Positions 42,880 through 51,899 are shown, counted from the first letter of the stretch. The stretch is DNA of 64,000 nucleotides from Acidobacteriota bacterium (GCA_022340585.1 JAJDNS010000014.1:1-64000); one strand, 5' to 3'. The notes: generated by a model from the sequence alone, not told the origin. Made by a program: numbers and translations.

Positions 42880-43827
42880 CCCTTGCGGGGCCTCCTTACC
42901 TTCCCGAAACGCTTCGCCTCGAGCCGCTCGAGCTCCCGGGTGACGGCGATGCCGATGACCTGGGCGAGGTCTCCGTCCGGGACCTGGTGCCGCAGGAGCG
43001 CCTGGAGCCGCTCCAGCTTGTCCCGCAGCGCACCGTCGAGGTCGAACCGAAGGCGGGAGCGATTCGGGGCGACGACCTCGGGGGCTCGCGTCGCCCGAGA
43101 CGCCGGGAGGAAAGCAACGGCGTCTGGACGGAGTTCGGCGACTGGCTCGGACATGCCACAGCGACCAGTTGGGTCCGTGGCGACACCGCCGGGACGGAGT
43201 TCGCTCCCTGATCCGGATCTTCAGTCAGGGGGGCAAGCCGACGCATGGACTCCGTCCAGACGAAGCTCGCCGCCCGAAGGGGGGACTCCGTCCATCGTGG
43301 GCGCTGCGACGGGCCTCGCCGCTCCGTTTGGACGGAGTCCGGAACGTCTCACCCCACTGCCGACCCCCCTCCGGCCCCGGCCGGGCCGGCAGCCTCCGCA
43401 GTCTCGTCGCGTTGGCTGGACGCGGCGCCACCTCGGCCGCCAGTTCCTCGATCTGCCGCTTCGTCCTGTGCACCGCCCGCTTCGGCAGAACGTCCCGGTT
43501 CTCGTCGGTGAGATGAGGCGCCAACCGCTCGATGCCGCTCAGGTGAATCCGTCCGTCGGCCGGCATGGCCAGAAGCATGGGGTGGCGCCGGGAGGCCCTG
43601 GCCGCCCCGATACGCAGGTAGGCCTCAGCCTCGGAGAGATGGAGCCTCTCGGTGCACCAGGCGAACATCGAGGCCGAGGCCTCCCGGGCGTAGAGCTCGC
43701 GGGCGTCGACCTCGGCGATCTGGGCGACGAGACGGACCTCGTCGTGGCGGGTCTGGCGCAGGACGTCGAACAGCCCCCGGAGGAGCTGCTCGTGCGGAAG
43801 CGTCTCCAAATCAGGTCGCTCTCGCAT
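42880..43827 (-). pseudogene. decayed HNH-endonuclease-type gene
   Basis: Two fragments in different frames. The first, 43827 down to about 43360, reads like the N-terminal domain of large HNH proteins common in this phylum: LPHEQLLRGLFDVLRQTRHDEV, AEVDARELYAREASASMFAWC, LSEAEAYLRIGAARASRRHP and DGRIHLSGIERLAPHLTDENRD. The second, about 43100 down to 42880, carries the next helical segment, ALRDKLERLQALLRHQVPDGDLAQVIGIAVTRELE. The linker is frameshifted, and the HNH domain itself (histidine and cysteines) is absent; the downstream sequence has degenerated into tandem repeats. Confidence 0.6.
43126..43337. repeat. cluster of GGACGGAGT/ACTCCGTCC 9-mers
   Basis: GGACGGAGT occurs at 43126, 43192 and 43329, and its reverse complement at 43249 and 43285, all within the frameshifted linker of the HNH remnant. 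A sixth copy (43828) sits just before the remnant's start codon. This density is far above chance for a 9-mer. Confidence 0.55.
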
Positions 43828-44045
43828 GGACGGAGTATGAGCCGCGTCCCTGCCAGGGGAGGTCCGTTCTAGAGGATCCTTCTCTGCATCTCGGACCCTC
43901 CTTCGGGCCCTCGACTACGAGCCCCCGATCGGCAAGAGAGCGTGCTGAGCAGGTAGGATGGACTCCTCAGCTCTCTGACACAGCTTGCCCGGCCGGCCCC
44001 ACGCTGCCATCTGCGGGCGTGCTCCTCCGGGCGATGGAGGAAAGG

Positions 44046-44585
44046 ATGCCCATGACGACCCTCGTACGTTGCGTCGCGACCCATCTCGCCCTCGGCTCCC
44101 TGCTCGCGCTGGCGTCGCCCGCCTGGGCCCAGGACGCGACCACGCCTCCCCCGAAGCCGTGCTCCGGTCCCGAGCACCGCCAGTTCGACTTCTGGGTGGG
44201 GGACTGGGAGGTCACCCAGCCCGACGGGACCGTGGCCGGCACCAACCGCGTCGAGATCATCCTCGGTGGCTGTGTCCTCCAGGAGAACTGGGAATCCGCC
44301 AACGGCAAGAGCGTCGGGCACAGCTTCAACCTCTACGCCCGCGACGGGAAGTGGCACCAGACCTGGGTCGACAACAGTGGCCTGCTCCTCGAGCTGGTGG
44401 GGGGTCTGGAGGACGGACGCATGGTCATGTCCCAGGAGAGGACGGCGCCCCAGGGGCAGAAGGCGCTCCACGAGATCAGCTGGACCAGACTCGAGACGGG
44501 TCAGGTGAAGCAGCACTGGCGTGTCACGACCGACGAGGGCCAGACCTGGAAGGACGTCTTCGTGGGGATCTACACCCGGAGGTGA
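44046..44585 (+). CDS. secreted protein with FWVGDWEV motif (DUF1579-like)
   Basis: 179 aa. Signal peptide to about residue 27 (SPAWA-QD). The mature domain starts with HRQFDFWVGDWEVTQPDGTVAGTNRVE, a motif shared by many small periplasmic beta-barrel proteins of unknown function; a second block is HSFNLYARDGKWHQTWVDNSG. The fold is probably lipocalin-like and may bind a small hydrophobic ligand. The ATG at 44046 follows GGAGG at 5 nt; other in-frame starts lie upstream and 6 nt downstream. It is monocistronic. Confidence 0.7.
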   Translation: MPMTTLVRCVATHLALGSLLALASPAWAQDATTPPPKPCSGPEHRQFDFWVGDWEVTQPDGTVAGTNRVEIILGGCVLQENWESANGKSVGHSFNLYARDGKWHQTWVDNSGLLLELVGGLEDGRMVMSQERTAPQGQKALHEISWTRLETGQVKQHWRVTTDEGQTWKDVFVGIYTRR

Positions 44586-44990
44586 AGGGATGGCCGCGCC
44601 TGCCGAGGCCTCGGGGACGCGATCGTCAAGTAGATCCGACACAGAGAAGACCCGCCACAGAGCGCCGGGCATGGCATCCGTCGGCCGTGCGCTCGAAAGG
44701 ACGAACTCCTCGGCGCGACGCGGAGAGGGCCGCGTCTGCGTGGTCGCCGGGCACCGGCTGAGAACCGGGCCGCGACGACGGGGCGACTCTGCACGTTCAG
44801 AGTCGGGGCCTGGTGCTCCGTCCGGAGGGAGTCGGAGAAGGGGAACGCCGGCAGCTTCCTGGGGGCGAGCAAGCCATCCGCGGGTTCCGTGTTCACTCCA
44901 CCCTTGACAGGATGCCCTCCCGTGCCTACTGTACATATAGGATAGATACGGTATGGACAGACATTACAGCGCGCAGTCGAAGCCAGGGCA
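44586..44990 (+). promoter_or_regulatory. upstream region of the GntR-ABC operon
   Basis: About 400 bp without a convincing gene. It contains a 12-bp perfect palindrome CCGAGGCCTCGG near 44605. A promoter at 44904-44932 has consensus TTGACA, a 17-nt spacer and TACTGT. Downstream of it the AT-rich stretch TGTACATATAG...ATACGGTAT (44930-44954) includes ATAC-G-GTAT, a likely operator for the YtrA-type repressor encoded immediately after. The rest looks like featureless spacer. Confidence 0.5.
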
Positions 44991-45368
44991 ATGAGGATCT
45001 TGCTCTCAAACTCTTCACCGGAACCAATTTACGAGCAGATCGCCCGCCAGGTCCGGGCCCAGATCATCTCGGGGGATCTGCAGGAAGGCGCCCTCCTTCC
45101 GTCGATCCGGGCCCTCGCGCACGATCTCCAGATCAGCGTCATCACGACCAAGCGCGCCTACGAGGAGCTGGAGAAGGAGGGCCTCATCGACACCGTGGGG
45201 GGCAAGGGGACGTTCGTCGCCGCCCAGAACCCCGAGTTCCTGCGGGAGAAGCGGATGAAGCTCGTCGAGGAGAAGCTCGGGGCCGCGGTGGCGGAGGCCC
45301 GCCTGCTCGGGGTCGGCCCCGCCGAGCTGGGCGAGATGCTGGGCCTGCTCTACGAGGAGGAGACATGA
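44991..45368 (+). CDS. GntR-family (YtrA subfamily) repressor
   Basis: 125 aa. Residues 10-75 are a winged-helix DNA-binding domain: PIYEQIARQVRAQIISGDLQEGALLPSIRALAHDLQIS with the GntR signature (quoted in part), then VITTKRAYEELEKEGLI and the wing TVGGKGTFVA. The short C-terminal tail, about 83-125, is the two-helix dimerisation region typical of YtrA regulators, which have no ligand-binding domain and usually repress an adjacent ABC transporter operon. Here the ABC genes follow directly. The next gene overlaps its stop by ATGA. Confidence 0.88.
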   Translation: MRILLSNSSPEPIYEQIARQVRAQIISGDLQEGALLPSIRALAHDLQISVITTKRAYEELEKEGLIDTVGGKGTFVAAQNPEFLREKRMKLVEEKLGAAVAEARLLGVGPAELGEMLGLLYEEET

Positions 45369-45550
45369 GAGAGCACGCGCTGGAGTTCGGGGGGCTCCCC
45401 AGGCCCTGGCCGGGTCTCACCCTGCGCGAGAAGCGCGTGAGGCTGGTCGAGGAGCAGCTGGGCGCCCTGGCGCTCGAGGCCCGCATGCTCGGGATTGGCC
45501 CCACCGAGCTGACCGAGACCCTGCGGCGGTTCTACGAGGAGGAGCCATGA
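45365..45550 (+). CDS. 61-aa protein duplicating the C-terminal helices of the GntR repressor
   Basis: Starts ATG overlapping the gntR stop and is preceded by GAGGAGGAGAC; its stop overlaps the ATPase start. Residues about 20-61 (LREKRVRLVEEQLGALALEA and GIGPTELTETLRRFYEEEP) match residues 83-125 of the repressor at 27 of 42 positions by my count. There is no DNA-binding domain. It is therefore a partial in-operon duplication of the dimerisation tail. It could form mixed dimers with the repressor and weaken DNA binding, which is inference. The coupling at both ends argues that it is translated. Confidence 0.65.
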   Translation: MREHALEFGGLPRPWPGLTLREKRVRLVEEQLGALALEARMLGIGPTELTETLRRFYEEEP

Positions 45551-46425
45551 GCGAGAACGCGCTGGAGATTCGGGGCCTGTGCAAGGGCTACCCGGGCTTC
45601 GCCCTCAAGGACGTGTCGTTCGCGATCCCCCGCGGCTACGTCATGGGACTCATCGGGCCGAACGGAGCCGGGAAGACCACGATCGTCAAGCTGATCATGA
45701 ACCTCGTCTCGAGAGGGGCGGGCGAGGTGGAGATCTTCGGTCTCGACAGCCTGGAGCACGAGGCCGAGGTCAAGTCGCGGATCGGCTTCGTCTACGACGA
45801 GGCCTGCTTCCCCCTCGACGCCACCCCCCGCGACCTGGGCCGGGCGATCGGGCCCTTCTACCCGGGCTGGAGCAACGAACGCTACCGTGGCCTGCTCGGG
45901 GAGTTCGACCTGCCCGAGAGCGGCAAGCTCAAGAAGCTGTCGCACGGGATGCAGATGAAGCTGGCGCTGGCGCTGGCGCTCTCCCACGACGCCGACCTCA
46001 TCCTGATGGACGAGCCCACCGCCGGCCTCGACCTCGGGTTCCGTCGTGAGCTGCTCGATCACCTCTCGGCGATCCTCCAGGACGAAGGCAAGTCGGTCCT
46101 GTTCTCGACCCACGTCACCTCCGACCTGGAGCGGATCGCCGATTTCGTCACCTTCATTAACGATGGTGAGCTCGTCTTCACCCTGCCCAAGGACGAGCTG
46201 CGGGACGAGTGGGGGATCGTCAAGGGCAACGGCAGCCTGCCGGAGCAGCTGGCCGGGCTGCCGATCCGGGGCGTCCGTCGGGGCCCCTACGGGGTCGAGG
46301 CCCTCGTCGCCGACGCGGCGGCGGCCCGCGAGCGGTGTGGGAAGGACGTGGTGGTCGATCGGGCCACCCTCGACGACGTGATGGTGTTCATGACCCGGGG
46401 GGAGAACGATGTGGACGCTCGTTAG
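45547..46425 (+). CDS. ABC transporter ATPase (first pair)
   Basis: 292 aa. Walker A GPNGAGKTT near residue 37, signature-like LSHGMQMKLALALALS near 131, Walker B LILMDEPTAGLD near 152, and the switch His in FSTHVTSD near 190. The C-terminal 80 residues (after about 215) form the extra domain of CcmA/YtrB-type ATPases. It partners with the permease gene that overlaps it by 17 bp. Substrate unknown; YtrA-controlled systems often respond to cell-envelope stress or antimicrobials. Confidence 0.85.
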   Translation: MSENALEIRGLCKGYPGFALKDVSFAIPRGYVMGLIGPNGAGKTTIVKLIMNLVSRGAGEVEIFGLDSLEHEAEVKSRIGFVYDEACFPLDATPRDLGRAIGPFYPGWSNERYRGLLGEFDLPESGKLKKLSHGMQMKLALALALSHDADLILMDEPTAGLDLGFRRELLDHLSAILQDEGKSVLFSTHVTSDLERIADFVTFINDGELVFTLPKDELRDEWGIVKGNGSLPEQLAGLPIRGVRRGPYGVEALVADAAAARERCGKDVVVDRATLDDVMVFMTRGENDVDAR

Positions 46426-47089
46426 AAAGGACCTGATCCTCGACCGCCGCCAGGTGGCCCTCAACTTCGTCCTGTACCTGGTCATGGGGCCGGTCTTCCT
46501 GTCGCTCATGAGCGAGACCCCGGTGAAGCTCATTGCCGCCTGGGCTGCCATCGTCGGCACCATGATTCCCCTGAGCCTGCTGGCCCGGGAGGACAAGTTC
46601 CACTCCGCGCGGCTGACCTGCAGCCTGCCCGTCACCCGCGACACGGTCGTCGCGTCGCGGTTCGCGGGAGGGTGGATCCTCGCCCTGAGCGGCGGGCTGG
46701 CCATCGTCGCCGCCATCTACGGGGCCCATCAGGCCGGGCTGGGGAACCCGGTCGGCGAGTGGAGCCAGGCGCTCCTCGTGGGCTTCGTGACCATCGGTCT
46801 CATTCTGGCCGTCCTCTTCCCCTTCACCATGCGCTTCGGCTTCGCCGGGCTCATCGGCTTCCTGGTCTTCACCCAGGTGCTCGGGATCGTCGCGTTCCTG
46901 AGCGTCGTCCTCGTCGGGGGCCAGGGGGCCGTGGGCGCGGCGATCGGTGGCGTGGCCGGAGCGCTGGGAGCTCTTCAGGGGTCCTTCGGTCCCGTCGGCT
47001 ACGATCTGTTCCTGCTCGCCGCGGTGGTGGCGCTGAACGTGGCTTCCTTCCTCGCGTCGCGCTGGATCTACCGGCGCCGGGAGTTCTAG
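46409..47089 (+). CDS. ABC-2 type permease (first pair)
   Basis: 226 aa with six hydrophobic segments and the usual N-terminal MWTLVRKDLILDRRQVAL amphipathic helix of ABC-2 permeases. Overlaps the ATPase gene by 17 bp, in a different frame. The last segment ends with ASRWIYRRREF. It forms a dimeric or heteromeric channel with the ATPases and the second permease. Substrate unknown. Confidence 0.75.
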   Translation: MWTLVRKDLILDRRQVALNFVLYLVMGPVFLSLMSETPVKLIAAWAAIVGTMIPLSLLAREDKFHSARLTCSLPVTRDTVVASRFAGGWILALSGGLAIVAAIYGAHQAGLGNPVGEWSQALLVGFVTIGLILAVLFPFTMRFGFAGLIGFLVFTQVLGIVAFLSVVLVGGQGAVGAAIGGVAGALGALQGSFGPVGYDLFLLAAVVALNVASFLASRWIYRRREF

Positions 47090-47091
47090 GA

Positions 47092-47967
47092 ATGGACGCT
47101 GCCCTCGAGCTCGCCGGAGTCGCCAAGTCCTGGGGCGAGTTCGTCCTTCGCGACGTGTCGTTCCGGCTTCCGCCGGGCTACATCACCGGCCTGGTCGGGC
47201 CCAACGGCGCGGGGAAGACGACCCTCGTGAAGATCGTCCTCGACCTCGTGCGGGCCGACACCGGCCAGGTCAGGGTCTTCGGGCAGGACCACCGCTCCAA
47301 CGGCGCGAGCCTGAGATCGCGGATCGGCTTCGTCCACGACCGGCCGACCTGCTACGAGCACCTCCCGGTGGAACAGCTCGGCTCCGTGGTGGGCTCCTTC
47401 TACGCCACCTGGGACGAGGGGGCCTTCCGGGATCTGGTCCGCGAGTTCGAGCTGCCGCGCCGGCGAAGGGTCAAGGCCCTCTCCCGAGGCATGAAGGTCA
47501 AGCTGGCCCTGGCCCTCGCGCTCTCTCACGGGGCCGAGCTCCTGGTCCTGGACGAGCCGACGACGGGTCTCGACCCGGTCTTCCGCCGGGAGCTCCTCGA
47601 GCGCCTCTCCGGTCTCATCTCGGATGGTCGCACCTCGGTGCTCTTCTCGACCCAGATCCTGAGCGACCTCGAGAGGATCGCGGACTTCGTCGTCATCCTC
47701 CGCCAGGGCGAGGTCCAGTACGAAGGTGTCAAGGACGATCTCCTGGACCGCTGGGCGGTCGTCCGCGGCGGTCCCGAGGTGACCTCCGAGCTCGAGGGCC
47801 TGCCGGTGCGCGGGCAGCGCCAGACGCGGATGGGGATCGAGGTCCTGGTCGAGGACGTGGACGCCGCGCGCCGACGTTTCGGGGAGCGGGCGGTGGTCGA
47901 GCGAGCGACGCTCGACGACGTCTTCCTGCTCCTCGGGGCCGAACGTGACGGGGGAAGGGCATCATGA
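47092..47967 (+). CDS. ABC transporter ATPase (second pair)
   Basis: 291 aa and clearly paralogous to the first ATPase: Walker A GPNGAGKTT near residue 38, ALSRGMKVKLALALALS near 130, Walker B LLVLDEPTTGLD, and FSTQILSD, where the usual switch His is Gln. The missing switch His suggests that this subunit may be catalytically weak or paired asymmetrically with the first ATPase. Start at 47092, 2 bp after the permease stop. Confidence 0.85.
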   Translation: MDAALELAGVAKSWGEFVLRDVSFRLPPGYITGLVGPNGAGKTTLVKIVLDLVRADTGQVRVFGQDHRSNGASLRSRIGFVHDRPTCYEHLPVEQLGSVVGSFYATWDEGAFRDLVREFELPRRRRVKALSRGMKVKLALALALSHGAELLVLDEPTTGLDPVFRRELLERLSGLISDGRTSVLFSTQILSDLERIADFVVILRQGEVQYEGVKDDLLDRWAVVRGGPEVTSELEGLPVRGQRQTRMGIEVLVEDVDAARRRFGERAVVERATLDDVFLLLGAERDGGRAS

Positions 47968-48623
47968 GAGCCCTCGTTCTCAAGGACCTCCGGGTGCTCC
48001 GGCCCTGGTGGTGGCTCATCGTGCCGGCTCACCTGCTCTTCGGCGCCAACGGGATCGTCGCCCCGCAGCTCTTCTTCGCGATGAACGTCGCCCTGGCGTG
48101 GACATACACCATCCTCCTCCTCATCGTCGATTGGACGCAGGAGGCCGACCGCTACGTCGCGAGCCTGCCCGTGAGCCGCAGGGACATGGTCCAGGCCCGG
48201 TATGTCGGGGCATTGGGGGCCGCCCTGGGTGGCACCGTCCTCTATGCGCTCTACGGCCGGGTGTTGATGGCCTTCGCCACCGAGCGGCTGCTCGCGTGCT
48301 GGCCGGGGACTCCCGGCTGGGAATCCGTGGAGGGCCTGCTCACCTTCTTCATGGCCGTCTGGCTGGTGAGCATGGCCTACCTTCCGTTCTACTTCCGGTC
48401 GGGGCTGGGGAAGGGCTCGTGGCTCTTCGTGGCGATCCTGGCGCCGGTGATCGTGGTCGGGGCGGTCCTCGTCCGGTGGCTGTCGCTCCCCGGGCCGCCG
48501 GGCGGCGTCTCGGGAGTGCTGGGAACTGCGGGCACCGTGGTCGTCGCCCTCGCCCTCGCCGCGACGCTGGGGTGGCTGTCGCTCCGCCTCTCGGTCCGGT
48601 TCTTCGACCGCCGCGACCTGTAG
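47964..48623 (+). CDS. ABC-2 type permease (second pair)
   Basis: 219 aa with about six membrane segments; starts MRALVLKDLRVLRPWWWL like the first permease and contains EADRYVASLPVSRRDMVQARYVG, similar to the first one's LTCSLPVTRDTVVASRFAGG. The two permeases thus arose by duplication together with their ATPases. ATGA overlap with the second ATPase. It ends the operon, converging with the next gene. Confidence 0.75.
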   Translation: MRALVLKDLRVLRPWWWLIVPAHLLFGANGIVAPQLFFAMNVALAWTYTILLLIVDWTQEADRYVASLPVSRRDMVQARYVGALGAALGGTVLYALYGRVLMAFATERLLACWPGTPGWESVEGLLTFFMAVWLVSMAYLPFYFRSGLGKGSWLFVAILAPVIVVGAVLVRWLSLPGPPGGVSGVLGTAGTVVVALALAATLGWLSLRLSVRFFDRRDL

Positions 48624-48635
48624 GACCGCCTCGCC

Positions 48636-49223
48636 TCAGTGCCCGGTCGGACGGTCGGCGTCCGGGGGCGACGGATGGGTCTGCACGAACCGCCACAGGT
48701 GCCACGCGCCGCTGGCGACGATGGCCAGGCTCAGCAGGCGGAACACCCACGAGCGGACCCCCGGTCCGGCGATCGGCTCGAGGAGCAGACCCACCAGCGC
48801 GAGGCTGGCCCAGACGAGGAAACGCGACGAGCGCAGCCGTCCCCCCAGAAGCGCGGAGAGCACGCCGAGGGCGAGGATGGCGGCGGCGGCGATCCCGGGG
48901 GCAGCCGAGCGCGCGGGCTCGAACGCCTCGCGCCCGTCCCGGGCCATGGCCCCGATGACCACCGCCCCCACGACGACGAGGCCACACAGCAAGCCCATGG
49001 GCCCCAGCTTCAGGGCGGCGAGCTGGTCCCGGAGCTCGGACGGTCCCAGCCGCGGACGGGTGATCGTCCAGCGCAAGAGCGCGGCCACGAACGGTACCGC
49101 CACGATCCCGAGAACGGGCATCTGGCCGGTGTCGAGGGTCAGAGCCAGGAGGAAGAGGAGCGCGCCCAGCGCAAGCTCCCAGACGCCGTCATCCGCCACC
49201 TGACCCATGTCGTCTTGCCGCAC
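48636..49223 (-). CDS. multi-pass membrane protein of unknown function
   Basis: 195 aa with five or six hydrophobic segments (WELALGALLFLLALTLD, MGLLCGLVVVGAVVIGAMA and further ones). No family recognised. The GTG at 49223 is preceded by GGGAGG at 5 nt, which favours it over an ATG five codons later. Converges with the ABC operon, 12 bp apart. Confidence 0.55.
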   Translation of the reverse strand: MRQDDMGQVADDGVWELALGALLFLLALTLDTGQMPVLGIVAVPFVAALLRWTITRPRLGPSELRDQLAALKLGPMGLLCGLVVVGAVVIGAMARDGREAFEPARSAAPGIAAAAILALGVLSALLGGRLRSSRFLVWASLALVGLLLEPIAGPGVRSWVFRLLSLAIVASGAWHLWRFVQTHPSPPDADRPTGH

Positions 49224-49256
49224 GTAGGCCTCCCGGACCTCGGTCCGCCGGCGAGA

Positions 49257-50087
49257 TCAGTCCCCGCCCGACTCTGCGCCGTCCTTTCCCCCACAGGCTG
49301 AGACCCGCGAGGCGAAGCGATCGATCGCCTCGCGCCGGTCCCGCAGTCGGATTCCCCAGCGGTCCCAGTCCCTCCTGGGGCTCGTCGAGTCGAGAACGTC
49401 GAGGGTCGGCAGGGAGTCCTCGTCGGGGATCGCGGCGGCCACGGACCTCCCCAGGACCTCCTCGATGTACCGAAGCCCCTGCTCGCACTCCGATCGCAGT
49501 GCGGCGAGACGATCCCGCAGCGCCACCTGCCGGTAGCGCACGACGAACCTCTCCACCGTCTTGCTCACCGCCTCTTCGGCTTCGCTCACGCACTCCGGAC
49601 ACACACCGTCGAACAGGCAGCCCAGCTCGGTGGCGTCGCCCGACCAACGACGGGCCAGCGGACGCACGGCGTCCAGGACGTCGTGCTCCAGCAGGCCCAC
49701 CGTCTGACGCGACTCTCGCTCGTGGTGGTGCCACTCGAAGGAAGGCTCGACGTCCGGGGCGGGGAGGCGGGGAAGAGCGGCGCTGAGGCGTGCCCACTCG
49801 GCCCGGTCGGCGCCCGTCCAGGCCGGGCACAGCACACCCCAGTCGAGGCCGGCGTGCCAGTACAGCCGTCGTGGGTCGTTGTGCCGGTCGCACAGGGGCC
49901 GACCGCAGGCGCGGCACAGGCTCTCGGCGGGGTCCGCGCAGAACCCGCTCTCGCCGCTGGAGCAGAGGGTACCCGGCTCGAGGCGGGGCACCACGCGTGC
50001 CCCGCAGAAGGCACAGGCGAACCCGGCCGGACGACGCACCAGCTCGCGGCCACCGCAAGAGGGGCAGGGCTGCCCAGAAAACGACAC
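49257..50087 (-). CDS. zinc-ribbon-containing protein of unknown function
   Basis: About 276 aa. The N-terminal region has three cysteine pairs, CPSCGGRELV, FACAFCGARV, and CRACGRPLCDRHND, so probably two zinc ribbons. The middle contains a conserved-looking WHHHERESRQ; a further CPECV follows. The C-terminal 130 residues look helical. Start is uncertain: GTG at 50087 is chosen because sequence upstream is low complexity, but an ATG at 50207 is in frame. Divergent from the OmpP1-type gene. Confidence 0.5.
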   Translation of the reverse strand: MSFSGQPCPSCGGRELVRRPAGFACAFCGARVVPRLEPGTLCSSGESGFCADPAESLCRACGRPLCDRHNDPRRLYWHAGLDWGVLCPAWTGADRAEWARLSAALPRLPAPDVEPSFEWHHHERESRQTVGLLEHDVLDAVRPLARRWSGDATELGCLFDGVCPECVSEAEEAVSKTVERFVVRYRQVALRDRLAALRSECEQGLRYIEEVLGRSVAAAIPDEDSLPTLDVLDSTSPRRDWDRWGIRLRDRREAIDRFASRVSACGGKDGAESGGD

Positions 50088-50317
50088 GACAGGGACGCTA
50101 GCCCGACCCTGCCCCTGGGTCAACCGGCGAAGATCGTGCCCCCCTCTGGTACCCTCGGGACCTAGTACGAATGATTCAGTCGCCCGGGCGGCAATCTGTA
50201 TCACCATTAGGTCCGGCTTGCCGCCTGTCCCGGTGTCCGGGCCGGCGGCGGGGGCTCTGGGCCGCGACGACGTTTCCGAGCGGCAGACGAGAATCACGAC
50301 CAGAGGAGGATCTCACC

Positions 50318-51775
50318 ATGCGCACCCATGCAGCACTCAGATGGACGGCAGTGGCCGCCACCCTGGCCCTCGCCCTGTCACCGGGCGTCGTCCTGGCGTC
50401 GGGCTTCCAGCTCGTCGAGCAGAACGGCAGTGGCCTCGGCAACGCCTTCTCCGGGCAGGCCGCGGGAGTGAAGGACGCGAGCGCCATCTTCTTCAATCCT
50501 GCCGCCCTCACGGGACTCGAGGGCGGAAATCTCGTGCTCTCGGTCGAGCCGATCATCCCCTCCCAGACCTTCAACGACGGGGGATCCACGCCCCCATCCC
50601 TTCCCCCGGGCCTGTTCCCCCTGGGGATCCCCCTCGGCGGGACCGGCGGTGACGCCGGGGGCGTGACCCCGGTGCCGAACGGGTACTTCTCCTATCAGGT
50701 CGCCGACAACTGGTGGCTCGGCGTGGGCGTCAACGTCCCCTTCGGGCTGACCACCGAGTGGGAGAACGACTGGATGGGTCGGTTCCACGGCGTCAGGTCC
50801 TCGATCCACGCGATCAACGTCAACCCGACGGTGGCGGTGAAGCTCGGAGCGCTGTCGCTCGGGGGCGGCGTCAACTGGCAGCAGTTCGATGCCGAGCTCA
50901 CCCAGAACACGGCGTACGGCGGAGCCTCCATCGGCTCGGCGTACTCGGCGGGCGCTGCCATCGGGGGCCCATCCCTGGGCCTGGCCGCGGCTCAAGGGAT
51001 CGCTGCCCAGCTTGCGGGAGGTCCGGCCATGGAGGGCCTGACAGCGCTGGACGGTGACTCCCAGGCCTGGGGCTGGAACGCCGGCGCCCTGCTCGAGATC
51101 GGTGAGGGCGGCAAGCTGGCGGTGAGCTACCGCTCGCGCATGAAGCACGACCTCGAGGGCACGATCGCCTTTGGCGGCGCTCCCAGCTTCCGGGAAGGGG
51201 CCGACCCGGTCGGGGCCATCGGGGCTGGTCTGAACGCGGCCTTTGCCGGTGGCCCGATCACCGCCGAGGTGGAGCTCCCGGACACCCTGTCCATCGCTGC
51301 TGCCTTCGAGGGCGACAGCGTGGAGCTGCTGGCGGACTGGACCTGGACCGGCTGGAGCACGATCCCGTCCCTCGACGTGCTCGACTCCACCGGGGAAGAG
51401 GTCACCAGCCTCAAGCTGCAGTTCGAGGACACCTGGCGTGCCGGCATCGGCATGAACTTCCGGCTCAACGAAAGCTGGAAGCTGCGCCTCGGCACTGCCT
51501 ACGACAAGGCCCCGGTGCAGGACGAATACCGCACCCCGCGTCTTCCCGACAACGATCGTATCTGGGCCGCGGGCGGCTTCGAGTGGAGGCTGAACGAGAA
51601 GCACCGCATCGACTTCGGCTACGCGTACCTGTTCATCGACGACGCCTCGAGCAACCTCGTGGCGAACAACCCCCAGGATCCCGACTTCGTGGAGAAGCTC
51701 CTCAAGGGCAACCTGGTCGGGACGTACTCGTCCAACGTCCAGATCTTGAGCGTCCAGTACACGCTGGCGTTCTGA
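50318..51775 (+). CDS. OmpP1/FadL-family outer-membrane transporter
   Basis: 485 aa with a signal peptide (cleavage near VLA-SGF). The mature N-terminus SGFQLVEQNGSGLGNAFSGQAAGVKDASAIFFNPAAL is the hallmark of the family: the plug helix, with the NPA motif (quoted in part). The rest alternates strands and ends in the aromatic VQYTLAF. It would admit long-chain fatty acids or aromatic hydrocarbons across the outer membrane. An extra Gly/Ala-rich loop, about residues 205-245, is specific to this copy. AGAGGAGG precedes the ATG. A perfect hairpin follows the stop. Confidence 0.88.
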   Translation: MRTHAALRWTAVAATLALALSPGVVLASGFQLVEQNGSGLGNAFSGQAAGVKDASAIFFNPAALTGLEGGNLVLSVEPIIPSQTFNDGGSTPPSLPPGLFPLGIPLGGTGGDAGGVTPVPNGYFSYQVADNWWLGVGVNVPFGLTTEWENDWMGRFHGVRSSIHAINVNPTVAVKLGALSLGGGVNWQQFDAELTQNTAYGGASIGSAYSAGAAIGGPSLGLAAAQGIAAQLAGGPAMEGLTALDGDSQAWGWNAGALLEIGEGGKLAVSYRSRMKHDLEGTIAFGGAPSFREGADPVGAIGAGLNAAFAGGPITAEVELPDTLSIAAAFEGDSVELLADWTWTGWSTIPSLDVLDSTGEEVTSLKLQFEDTWRAGIGMNFRLNESWKLRLGTAYDKAPVQDEYRTPRLPDNDRIWAAGGFEWRLNEKHRIDFGYAYLFIDDASSNLVANNPQDPDFVEKLLKGNLVGTYSSNVQILSVQYTLAF

Positions 51776-51794
51776 TCCCACGGCCGCGCCCAGG

Positions 51795-51836
51795 ACCGGC
51801 GCGCGACGCCCCCACCGGCGACGCGCGCCGGTTTCC
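51795..51836 (+). terminator. terminator of the OmpP1-type gene
   Basis: ACCGGCGCGCG (51795-51805) and CGCGCGCCGGT (51822-51832) form a perfect 11-bp stem with a 16-nt loop, followed by TTCCGTTC. Located 20 bp after the stop codon. Confidence 0.65.
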
Positions 51837-51899
51837 GTTCGTGAGGGGCCCCGCTCGGGAGCCGGAGAAGAGAGAATGGGGCCGGGAGAGGAGGTCACG

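Noticed and set aside
44570-44896. 108-codon minus-strand frame upstream of the GntR gene
   Set aside because: No ribosome site, overlaps the end of the previous gene, Arg/Pro/Ser-rich composition and no recognisable domain.
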